A DNA stretch of 64,000 nucleotides. Origin: Prolixibacteraceae bacterium. GTDB taxonomy: Bacteria; Bacteroidota; Bacteroidia; Bacteroidales; Prolixibacteraceae. Below the pieces are notes generated by a model. It was given only the letters and a program-made list of their open reading frames with translations. It was not told the DNA's origin and did not search any database. A program made the position numbers and the translations under genes. The stretch is taken from NCBI GenBank assembly GCA_023229575.1, contig JALNYZ010000001.1, positions 1 through 64,000 of the forward strand, read 5' to 3'. Positions 17,718 through 25,867 of the stretch are shown here, piece after piece. Positions within the stretch are counted from its first letter, which is position 1. The number at the start of each line of letters is the position of its first letter.

Positions 17718-18797
17718 TTATTGATTGTCCACACACATTTGAAGTGCTGGAATTAATTTTATGATATTTTTATAATAAATCTTTTCAAGTACCTCCTTAG
17801 GCAGACCAATACCGCAAACAGGCCATCGTGCCCTGTCAAATGTTCCGTCATAGTCGGGGGTATAAAAAGCTTCATCGAAGGTTTCAAGAAACCTGAAATA
17901 GCATCGATACATATCAATTGAACTTTCGATATTGGCAGGCATGTCTGCTCCAAAAATTATCCTGTCCTGATGTTTTATAAAAAACTCCCTCGTTGAATAG
18001 GGTTTCCTTCCCAACTCGTCAAGTCTTGCGGAAAAGTCTATGTAAACATTTGGATTTTCATCAATTAGCTTAGAAACATACGGAAGATTCTCAGCATAAT
18101 TGGCAACGTGGGGAAGGATAAAAATCGTATTGCGGTGCCGTTTGATAAGATTATCCCTCCGCTGAAGTAATTCTGCCTTGCGGGGATATTTTGAATCGGC
18201 GAAACTCCACAAAGGGTACTTTACCAGCGAATCATAATGCTCGTTCTCCGATGTAACCGGATCGAAAAAACCTGATGGATCAGCCTGATGGATCAGCACC
18301 GGAATATTAAGTTTAGCAGCCTCATCCCATATCGGGGCAAGTCTAATATCGTCAACACGGATCAGTACACCATTCGAATCATGATAATGAAGCCCCAGTT
18401 CTTTTAGCACTTTTAATCCTTTAGCCCCGGCCTGGACATGCGCATTCAAAGTTTCTATACATTTTTCGACAAACTCACTTGCATTGTTAAAAAGCGGCTC
18501 ATTTGCCGAATGAGCAAAAGCGGCCATAGTAAATCCATAAAAGCGGTATGGATATTTATCAACGCAGTTTGTGAAAAAATCAAAAATATTTCCCTGATTA
18601 AGAATATATCCTCCACCAGAGAAGGTGATGCGCACATTAGCAGTTAGATCGCAATAACCAACAATCCCCGTTTCATCCATCGTACGTACGACCCTTTCAA
18701 CCTGCCAGTCGCCCCATAAATGATTATGCGCATCGATAACCGGGAAACATGCTCTTTGAGGGATATGTTCTTTACTTACCATGTATGTATTTTTCAT
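17718..18797 (-). CDS. Amidohydrolase-family metal-dependent hydrolase, copy 2
   Basis: A 359-residue TIM-barrel amidohydrolase, paralogue of the gene at 12791-13885, with the same motifs: DAHNHLWGDW (H24, H26), KGLKVLKELGLHY, VLIHQADPSGFF, LPHVANYAEN and FGADMPAN. In copy 1 the fourth motif has HFAN, here HVAN. It heads the second amidohydrolase-isomerase cassette, with 17 bases between its stop and the isomerase ATG at 17700. It lies 109 bases downstream of the Gfo/Idh oxidoreductase gene. The chemistry is not assigned. Confidence 0.8.
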   Translation of the reverse strand: MKNTYMVSKEHIPQRACFPVIDAHNHLWGDWQVERVVRTMDETGIVGYCDLTANVRITFSGGGYILNQGNIFDFFTNCVDKYPYRFYGFTMAAFAHSANEPLFNNASEFVEKCIETLNAHVQAGAKGLKVLKELGLHYHDSNGVLIRVDDIRLAPIWDEAAKLNIPVLIHQADPSGFFDPVTSENEHYDSLVKYPLWSFADSKYPRKAELLQRRDNLIKRHRNTIFILPHVANYAENLPYVSKLIDENPNVYIDFSARLDELGRKPYSTREFFIKHQDRIIFGADMPANIESSIDMYRCYFRFLETFDEAFYTPDYDGTFDRARWPVCGIGLPKEVLEKIYYKNIIKLIPALQMCVDNQ

Positions 18798-18906
18798 TTC
18801 GATATTAATGTTTGATCATTTTTTTATCACTTCTTACAGTATTAGCAGTAACAACCTTGTGATAGCTGACGTCAAATTTTTCTTTCATCTTGTTGTTCGA
18901 TAGATT

Positions 18907-19932
18907 TTAATGTTTCGCATTTTCGGCAGATTTGTCGGCAGCAAAAATCAATTTATGGGTTTTTAGTGCTTCGGTCAGGTTAGTTAATTGCATATCTTTC
19001 CCTTCTTCAAGTGCTTTAAAAAAAGCTTCAAACTGTACGTGGTACGGGTGATCGGACACATCGCCAGAGTCAAGCATTTTCATAGAAAGCTCGCTCCAGC
19101 TATGCTTATTCAAGGCGGCAAACTTTGTTGAATAAAATTTATTGTCCAAGAGGCTCCCTTCACTTCCAACCAGGTGGAAATGAAAATAATACGGTTGCAA
19201 GCAGTCAATCACAGAAGCGACCTTGCCGACAGAACCGTTTTTGAACTTAACGATGGATACGGAACTGGTAGGATAGTCATATTGTACAAAATCTGTGTTT
19301 GCTGAATTGGCTGTATAGCTCTGGACTGTTTCAAACTCGCTGTCCATGCACAACAAAAGGGCATCCATAGCATGACACCCGGCCGAAAGAAGGCTGCTGC
19401 CGGCTATTTCTCCTTTTGTATTCCATCGAAATTGCCCGTACCACGGACCTATTCCGTGATAATAATCAACTTCGCCATAGTGTATTTTGCCTAGCAATCC
19501 CTGATCAATGACAGACTTAATAGTGAGCAACTGGCTTGAAAAGCGACATTCAAAACAAATACATGTTTTAACACCTGCCTTTTTTACAGCTTCCTCAACA
19601 GCCAAACAATCATCCCAATTCAAGGCTATGGGTTTCTCGATGATCAGATGTTTTCCTGCACTTGCCACGGCAATCGCTTGCACTGCGTGTTGGTTCGGGT
19701 AACTGCAAATGGAAACAACATGGATATTCGGGTTGGCAAGCATTTTAGACAGATTGGTGTAACAAGTGATCTGTCCCCCGTGCTTTGTGTTTATTTCAGC
19801 CGTATTGAGTTTACGCGATGAACAAATGGCTGTCACCTGCGCATAGGTTGTCCTATTTATTGCTTCAATATGTGCTCCTGCTGCCCAACTGTAACCAATG
19901 ATGCCAACGTTGTATTTTTTCATCTTTCTCAT
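18907..19932 (-). CDS. Gfo/Idh/MocA-family oxidoreductase (cytoplasmic)
   Basis: A 341-residue NAD(P)-dependent sugar or inositol dehydrogenase-type protein. The Rossmann motif YNVGIIGYSWAAGAHIEAI is at residues 6-24. The EKP motif (LIIEKPIALNWDDC) carries the conserved lysine, and GGxxxD-type catalytic positions appear as LLSAGCHAMDALL, with the histidine and aspartate kept. A second in-frame ATG at 19923 gives MKKYNVGIIGYS and may be the true start. There is no signal peptide, unlike the Gfo/Idh proteins at 55846 and 59065. It follows the NagB-like gene by 19 bases and precedes amidohydrolase 2. Confidence 0.85.
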   Translation of the reverse strand: MRKMKKYNVGIIGYSWAAGAHIEAINRTTYAQVTAICSSRKLNTAEINTKHGGQITCYTNLSKMLANPNIHVVSICSYPNQHAVQAIAVASAGKHLIIEKPIALNWDDCLAVEEAVKKAGVKTCICFECRFSSQLLTIKSVIDQGLLGKIHYGEVDYYHGIGPWYGQFRWNTKGEIAGSSLLSAGCHAMDALLLCMDSEFETVQSYTANSANTDFVQYDYPTSSVSIVKFKNGSVGKVASVIDCLQPYYFHFHLVGSEGSLLDNKFYSTKFAALNKHSWSELSMKMLDSGDVSDHPYHVQFEAFFKALEEGKDMQLTNLTEALKTHKLIFAADKSAENAKH

Positions 19933-19951
19933 GATTTAGAATGATTTCTGT

Positions 19952-20884
19952 TTAGTGCATCTCTGCCTCGCATTTGCCAATTCCTCCCTTGTAATAATTA
20001 AACTGGACATTGGGGTGGTCGGCCAATAATGACATCGGGACTGAACTGTCCACTATTTTCTTGCTGATCATAAATGCGGTCAGGCGTTGACCAAACGGAT
20101 TGTCGTGCGTGCCAGCCTGCCAAATAGATACCTTCTCAGCTTTCCAAGTCTGCTGCGGGCCCACAGTAACTGCCTGCACGGGAATATCCGTCACGATGCC
20201 TCCCGCGCTGGTACGCGCATTCTGCATGCAGGTCACCGGGTGCAGGTCGACAACCCTTGTTGATAATTGCCTGAATTTTTCGGGGCTGGGCGGGGCATTC
20301 CTGTATTTTCCTACTCTTTTCACCGGGTCGTTAAATGCCCAGTGTTTTATGTCGCCCTGACCACCCTGCATAATTGCGCAACGGATCCCCTTTTCCCAAC
20401 TTTTGACATACTCGCGGGTATCGGCCTTGGGAAAATGAAGGTTCGCTTCAGGTATCCGGAGTTTCTTCTCGATGCGGTTGAAACAAAGTTCCCGGCCTGC
20501 CCGCTCAAATGACAATGGATGGTCCGGGGTTACCTCTTTCCCGTCAATACACCACTCATCCATTCCCCAAAAGTGGACATCAGCAAGGCTGATTTGCAAT
20601 TCATTAACAATTCGCGCCACTAGGGGAAGTTGCTCGGTAGGGCCAATCGGACCGCAAATACCGACAGGATTACCAGGCGTTGACTGTTTCCATGCATGGA
20701 TGTATTCAAGCGCCTCTGCGAGGTAGAATTCCTCAAGTGTGTCATAAAAAACAACCTTAAAACCCTCTCTTGTCAATTGCAACATATCGTCGGCAGTAAG
20801 CCTTGCTGCATCTTTTAGGATTTCGCTGTCCAGGGTAGTGAAATCCCACCACTCAGGAGCAAGCATGCTTAATCTTCTGTCCAT
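19952..20884 (-). CDS. NagB-like glucosamine-6-phosphate deaminase/isomerase family protein
   Basis: A 310-residue NagB/RpiA-fold protein. The active-site acid motif is FWGMDEWCID (NagB: LDEY), and the proton-relay histidine motif is GGQGDIKHWAFNDP (NagB: G.GGDGHIAFNEP). Both are recognisable but altered, so the substrate may be a related phosphosugar rather than GlcN6P. A C-terminal TVGPQQTW matches the usual TVG...l region. It is cytoplasmic. Its gene is followed at 19 bases by Gfo/Idh and preceded by PIG-L deacetylase at 11 bases. The pair PIG-L + NagB-like mirrors, as separate genes, the fused NagB-PIG-L protein at 45408. Confidence 0.75.
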   Translation of the reverse strand: MDRRLSMLAPEWWDFTTLDSEILKDAARLTADDMLQLTREGFKVVFYDTLEEFYLAEALEYIHAWKQSTPGNPVGICGPIGPTEQLPLVARIVNELQISLADVHFWGMDEWCIDGKEVTPDHPLSFERAGRELCFNRIEKKLRIPEANLHFPKADTREYVKSWEKGIRCAIMQGGQGDIKHWAFNDPVKRVGKYRNAPPSPEKFRQLSTRVVDLHPVTCMQNARTSAGGIVTDIPVQAVTVGPQQTWKAEKVSIWQAGTHDNPFGQRLTAFMISKKIVDSSVPMSLLADHPNVQFNYYKGGIGKCEAEMH

Positions 20885-20895
20885 ATCATTTTATT

Positions 20896-21654
20896 TTATT
20901 GTACTATTAGTTTTACTGCATCTTCTAAAACTTCTTTTAGGATATTCTTCTGCGGATAACTGTGCCCGAGATGTTGACGGAAACCTTCGGCATATTCCAC
21001 GCCTGCCTCTTTTCCCCTTTGCTCCGAAAATCTTTTCATGGATAACAAATATTCATCAATTTTATGATGATTCATCAACCATGCCCTTTGACTGTCGTGC
21101 TGCGACAGCATCTTTTCCTTCAGGAGTATTTCATTTGTTATGTCCACATACATGGTCGGAAACAATGGATTGCCCAATTTATCTTTTCCTTCCATTGCAT
21201 CGCAATAATACAGGTACGGAAACTTTTCGCAAGTCTTCTCAGAAACCTCCAAGTTCCTGATCCCCATCGAAAAACATGCTGTCTGGACAATCAGGCTGCA
21301 CATTTCGTGGTCAACCATGTAATCGGAAGGGCTGGCGGTGAAAACCACATCGGGCCGAATTTTACGTAGCAATGCCGTTGTTTTGTTGATCGATTCCTTG
21401 TTGTACAAAATGTAAATATCTTCAAGCCCAATACAATGGTACCGGGCACCGATCAGCTTCGCAGCTGCTGCCGCTTCTGCTTTCCTGACAGCAGCTATAT
21501 CGTCCCTTCCAAGTTCGGCACTTCCTTTGTCCCCGGCCGTCATTGATGCAAAATGCACTTCCCACCCGGCCTTGCGTAAAAGCGACAACGTACCTGCACA
21601 CATAAATTCGATGTCATCTGGATGGGCTAAAAGCCCTAATACAATTTTTTTCAT
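20896..21654 (-). CDS. PIG-L family N-deacetylase
   Basis: A 252-residue zinc deacetylase of the PIG-L/LmbE family. The N-terminal zinc motif is GLLAHPDDIEFMCAG (H11, D13-D14), and the third ligand lies in SDYMVDHEMCS. Family members remove acetyl groups from N-acetylglucosaminyl substrates. There is no signal peptide, so it should act on an imported sugar. It lies 2 bases after the GH3 gene and directly upstream of the NagB-like gene, consistent with sequential deacetylation and deamination or isomerisation of an amino sugar. That order of reactions is inference. Confidence 0.84.
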   Translation of the reverse strand: MKKIVLGLLAHPDDIEFMCAGTLSLLRKAGWEVHFASMTAGDKGSAELGRDDIAAVRKAEAAAAAKLIGARYHCIGLEDIYILYNKESINKTTALLRKIRPDVVFTASPSDYMVDHEMCSLIVQTACFSMGIRNLEVSEKTCEKFPYLYYCDAMEGKDKLGNPLFPTMYVDITNEILLKEKMLSQHDSQRAWLMNHHKIDEYLLSMKRFSEQRGKEAGVEYAEGFRQHLGHSYPQKNILKEVLEDAVKLIVQ

Positions 21655-21656
21655 TA

Positions 21657-24059
21657 TCAGTTTTGTTTCTTGATAACTATTGATCCGGATAACCGGATAT
21701 CCTCGGCAGATGCCCCAATCATAATCTCAAATTCACCGGGTTCTATCACATAGTTCATATCCTTGTCCCATAGGCCAAGTTCATTGCATGGAATTAAGAA
21801 GCTCACCGAAACGGTTTCATTTGGGACAATATTTACTTTGTTAAATCCTTTCAGCACTTTAACAGGGGTTGTGACAGAACTAACCTTATCGTTTATATAC
21901 ACCTGTACGACTTCTTTACCGGCCCGGTCACCTATGTTTTTCACTCTCACTGATAATTTCACCGTGTCCTTTTCCGATAATCTGTTTTGATCTATCCGGA
22001 GATTCGAATATTCAAACTGAGTATAGCTGAGTCCGAAGCCAAAAGGGAATAATGGGTCAGTGCTAGAATAAACATAATCACGTCCCGGCTTTTCAGGCGT
22101 ACCCGGACTGTGGTAAAAGCCTCTCCCTGTAGGTTTATAGTTGTAAAATACAGGGATGTGTCCTGCACTTTGAGGAACCGAAACAGTGAGCCTTCCCGAA
22201 GGGACCGTCTCCCCGAATAAAACTCCGGCAATTGCGTTCCCCCCTTCCTCTCCGGGGTACCATGCTTCCAATATTGCAGGGAGATGTTCTTTTTCCCATT
22301 TGATGCTATACGGACGGCCGTGAACCATCACCAGTACAATTGGCTTGCCTGTTTTGTATATCGCGCGGATTAATTCAGGTTGAATCCCTGGAGGGGTTAA
22401 TTCGGCGCGGTCATATCCTTCCCCGCACGTTGGAAAAGCACCCTCCTTAGCCAACTCTCCCCATCCGACTCCACCGAGCGACATGCTTGTTCCACCAATG
22501 ACCAAAACAACCACTTCGCTTTTATTTGCTGCATCAATTGCTTCTTTAAACCCACTGTCATCAAGGTCGGTAATACCGCAGCCTTTAGCATAGTTGACCG
22601 CAATCCTGTTTTTTACCAGGTTTTTGATCCCTTCAAGAATAGTTACTCCGGTTGAATTGTCTTTTGTAATGCTGTAATCACCATATTGTACTTGATCGGC
22701 ATTGGGGCCTATAACAGCGATTGACTTCAGTCCGGAAAGGGAAAGGGGCAATGTGTTATCCTGATTTTTCAGCAATACGATTGATTCTTCAGCTAATTCA
22801 CGCGCCAACTTTACTGACTTTTCAGTATGAATAAGTTCTGACAGCATTTTGGGTGCAACGTAAGGTTTATCAAACAAGCCCGCTTTAAATTTTACGGTGA
22901 GGATATTTTTTACAGCTTCATCAATCAGGGGTTCAATTTCCTTGTTATTTTTTGCCAGGTTGATCAGCTCAGAGTAGGCATAAGCGCCTCCCTCTTGGTC
23001 TACACCGGCTTTCAGTGCAAGCATAGCTGCCTCTGCTTTCCCGGCGGCGACTTTATGTGTATTTTGCAACATCTCTACTGCGCCATAATCAGCAAATACA
23101 TATCCATTAAAGCCAAATTCCTTTCTCAGGATATCGCGAAGAATGTGTTTATTTGCATGCACAGGAATACCGTTAACCTCATTGTATGAAGGCATTACCG
23201 AGTAGATATTGGCTTCTTTTACTGCCTTTTCAAAGGGATACAGATACAAGCTCCTGAAATCCCTTTCCCCGACTTCTACCGGGGCAATATTGATACCTGC
23301 TGTGGGCGGCCCATAACCAACATAATGCTTTGCAGTGGCAATCAAATGATTATCCGGGAGGTAATCTTTTGTAATATCCGGGTCTCCCTGAAATCCTATC
23401 ACAAATGCTTTTCCCATCTCAGCAACCAGATAGGGGTCTTCCCCAAAACATTCCTCAACCCTACCAAAGCGGGGGTCCCTTGCCAAGTCAAATAATGGGG
23501 CAAAAAACTGGTCACACCCGGTTAAGCTGGCTTCATAAGCCATTAATACGGCCATCCTTTTAATCAGACTGGGGTTCCAGGTGCTGCCTTGTCCCAGCGA
23601 CTGGGGAAAGATCGTACTTCCGGCGGCCAGTTGGCCATGAATACCACCAAGGTCAACCTGAAGGGCAGGAATGCCTAACCTTGTTTTTTTTCGAAGATAT
23701 TTATCGGCAGCCTCCGAGAATTTTGCAATCATCTCAACATCAGCAGGTTTGTTTTCAATTTTATTCCACACCGGGGGATCCAAACAGCCGATACTTTTTC
23801 CTGCAAATAAATTTTCAAGCGATTCGCCGGTAATATCTCCAGCATTGTCCACCTTCAAATCTGCCAAATCAAGCTTGAGCATTTGGTTTACCTTCTCTTC
23901 AATGGTCAGCCTGTGTATTAAATCATTAACCCTTTCTTCCACTTTTAATTCTGGATTTTTATATGGCAATACCTGTCCATTTAATTTTGCACATGAAATA
24001 ACTCCCCATAAAGTCAGGAAAACAACTAAATTGATGATACATTTTCTATTTATTTCCAT
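21657..24059 (-). CDS. Glycoside hydrolase family 3 lipoprotein
   Basis: About 800 residues from the ATG at 24059. That start gives a lipoprotein signal peptide (NLVVFLTLWGVISC with the lipobox cysteine). The frame is open to 24173, but the extra 38 residues are not signal-like. It has an N-terminal GH3 barrel with LFDLARDPRFGRVEECFGEDP, then ATAKHYVGYG, and the nucleophile region GYVFADYGAVEML, where the usual SDW reads ADY. A second alpha/beta domain holds AVIGPNADQ and VMVHGRPYSIKWE. A C-terminal fibronectin-like domain holds GKEVVQVYIND and VLKGFNKVNI. It is an exo-acting beta-glucosidase or beta-xylosidase type, probably on the cell surface or in the periplasm. It is followed 2 bases later by the PIG-L gene. 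Confidence 0.9.
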   Translation of the reverse strand: MEINRKCIINLVVFLTLWGVISCAKLNGQVLPYKNPELKVEERVNDLIHRLTIEEKVNQMLKLDLADLKVDNAGDITGESLENLFAGKSIGCLDPPVWNKIENKPADVEMIAKFSEAADKYLRKKTRLGIPALQVDLGGIHGQLAAGSTIFPQSLGQGSTWNPSLIKRMAVLMAYEASLTGCDQFFAPLFDLARDPRFGRVEECFGEDPYLVAEMGKAFVIGFQGDPDITKDYLPDNHLIATAKHYVGYGPPTAGINIAPVEVGERDFRSLYLYPFEKAVKEANIYSVMPSYNEVNGIPVHANKHILRDILRKEFGFNGYVFADYGAVEMLQNTHKVAAGKAEAAMLALKAGVDQEGGAYAYSELINLAKNNKEIEPLIDEAVKNILTVKFKAGLFDKPYVAPKMLSELIHTEKSVKLARELAEESIVLLKNQDNTLPLSLSGLKSIAVIGPNADQVQYGDYSITKDNSTGVTILEGIKNLVKNRIAVNYAKGCGITDLDDSGFKEAIDAANKSEVVVLVIGGTSMSLGGVGWGELAKEGAFPTCGEGYDRAELTPPGIQPELIRAIYKTGKPIVLVMVHGRPYSIKWEKEHLPAILEAWYPGEEGGNAIAGVLFGETVPSGRLTVSVPQSAGHIPVFYNYKPTGRGFYHSPGTPEKPGRDYVYSSTDPLFPFGFGLSYTQFEYSNLRIDQNRLSEKDTVKLSVRVKNIGDRAGKEVVQVYINDKVSSVTTPVKVLKGFNKVNIVPNETVSVSFLIPCNELGLWDKDMNYVIEPGEFEIMIGASAEDIRLSGSIVIKKQN

Positions 24060-24183
24060 ACTTAACCATCTTAAAATTACACACTTCTGAAAGTCAGTCC
24101 ATTGAATATATGGAATAGTGTTCGGTTTACATTCGATAATTTCCGCATACCATCCATTTTTAAGACTATCCATAATATTTATT

Positions 24184-25767
24184 TTATTCCATCACTTTAT
24201 TAATTATCCCTAACGTTTTATTAACCAATTCCTGTCCTCCCTCTGGACCAACAAGGGTACTTGCAGGTTCTGCCCCATAGGACCGTCCTGTTGTAGAACG
24301 GGAAGGGGGAAGGTATCCGAATGACCCGTTGGAAAGTTGAACCAGAAATGTCTGTGTTGCAGGACTACGGGCTTTAATGCGCATCCCAAAATCAACGTAC
24401 AATTCAAAAGGGTTGGTTGCCATAACCATATCGCCAATTCTGAGCACGTGAATTTCGACCGGTATTTTGGGTTGCACTTTTCCCAATTCATAACGGTCTT
24501 TTACGCTTTGTCCCCTGGTCATTCTTCTGTAAGTTACTGTAATATCGCTGTACCATCCAGGGATATTTTTAATATCCGAATTTTCATTAACTTCCTGAAG
24601 TAGCTGCTCGTATCTTTTTTTCCATTCCATTGATTCATTCATTGCTTTGCCAACATCTCCCACAGCAATAAGTCTTCTTGACAGTTCTACCACCTCCATC
24701 TGATATTTTATGACCGGATTCCATTCAATGTTGTTACTCATATAAGGCAAGACAGAAGTAACTGCATCGGCGATCTGTTTGGCAATCTGCTTTCGGAGGC
24801 CGATATTGTATTCGCCTGTTTCATTAATAGGGGAAAACATGATTCGCTGCATTCTCTCTTCAGCCTTATCTCCAAACAACGGATGCGGAGACTGGTCCCC
24901 AGCAGCGCTGCATTGCGGTAGGATAAAGACATCACCTCCAAGCCTGTTGCCGAGTTCAATTCTTGTTTCGTGCCAAAAATCGGCGCTAATCTTGTTTAAG
25001 GTTTCCGTAGCCTGAGAAGGACAGGCAATGTTGATTAACACCCCGGTAAGTTTACTGTCTTTATCCCATGTGTATAAAAGATTAACTGTGTGGTCCTCGT
25101 ATCCTTCGATATGACTGAATTCCTCTCTGTTTGTGTTCCCATATAGAACTGATTTTCCTGAAAAGTCAACAGCCAACCGATTGTGCCCGACAACAGCATG
25201 GCCCAAGCCACAACTTATACCTCCCGGCTTTCGGTTTGACCATGCTTTCTTTACCGTTTCAGAAATACGTTCAACAACAAATTCAAAATAATCAGACGGA
25301 GCCATAACGTCCAGAACAATTCCATACCGGTTCCTTGTATCCATGTCTGTGCTGCAATATGGGGCGGTATGCGTATGCGTTGCATTTATGATGATCTGCG
25401 TGGGGTCTATTTCAGGTACTGACTCTTTTATTTTCATCCTGACGGCATCAAGCAACTCCTTTTCGATTGTGATGAGGTCACAACTCACCAGGATAACCTT
25501 GGCAGAAGAAGTATCATTCCTTGATTCGATGGCCAAAGCCGTTACAGTGACCGGGTCTAAAATGCCATCAGATATTCTGGCAGTGAACTGGCCCCTGATA
25601 TCAACAGGTTGGTCGGGCGTTATATCAGCAGATGCCCACCCAATGTCTATGTTCCCCCTATTATCTGCACCTGCACCATACCGCTTCTTTTGCAGACAAT
25701 TATTCAGACAGAAGAGGAGCACACCGGTTGCTACGAGGAATGTCATATGGAAAATAATTCTTTTCAT
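24184..25767 (-). CDS. Neutral/alkaline ceramidase-like lipoprotein
   Basis: About 527 residues from the ATG at 25767, which gives a signal peptide (FLVATGVLLFCLNNC) with a lipobox cysteine. The mature part begins GWASADITPDQPVDIRGQF and has VILVSCDLITIE, NATHTHTAPY with zinc-type histidines, and CSAAGDQSPHP, which matches the neutral ceramidase G-D-x-S-P nucleophile region. True ceramidases cleave N-acyl bonds. Members of this superfamily inside polysaccharide loci have no proven activity that I know of and may remove amide- or ester-linked groups. It is paralogous to the gene at 29551. The C-terminal immunoglobulin-like domain of ceramidases seems absent. Confidence 0.72.
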   Translation of the reverse strand: MKRIIFHMTFLVATGVLLFCLNNCLQKKRYGAGADNRGNIDIGWASADITPDQPVDIRGQFTARISDGILDPVTVTALAIESRNDTSSAKVILVSCDLITIEKELLDAVRMKIKESVPEIDPTQIIINATHTHTAPYCSTDMDTRNRYGIVLDVMAPSDYFEFVVERISETVKKAWSNRKPGGISCGLGHAVVGHNRLAVDFSGKSVLYGNTNREEFSHIEGYEDHTVNLLYTWDKDSKLTGVLINIACPSQATETLNKISADFWHETRIELGNRLGGDVFILPQCSAAGDQSPHPLFGDKAEERMQRIMFSPINETGEYNIGLRKQIAKQIADAVTSVLPYMSNNIEWNPVIKYQMEVVELSRRLIAVGDVGKAMNESMEWKKRYEQLLQEVNENSDIKNIPGWYSDITVTYRRMTRGQSVKDRYELGKVQPKIPVEIHVLRIGDMVMATNPFELYVDFGMRIKARSPATQTFLVQLSNGSFGYLPPSRSTTGRSYGAEPASTLVGPEGGQELVNKTLGIINKVME

Positions 25768-25867
25768 AATCCTGTTTCTTGCATTTATGCTATTCAATCT
25801 GTTTTATTCCAGGTATTTATATAAAAAACACATGGATTGGCATCCAAACCATGAATCTCAAAACCAC

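Noticed and set aside
17701..17736. Upstream start for isomerase copy 2
   Set aside because: It adds 12 residues that copy 1 lacks and overlaps the amidohydrolase stop; the ATG at 17700 aligns with copy 1.
24060..24173. N-terminal extension of the GH3 protein
   Set aside because: The lipoprotein signal begins at the ATG at 24059. The extra residues share only a short ECKP text with the GH-A protein start, which I take as chance.
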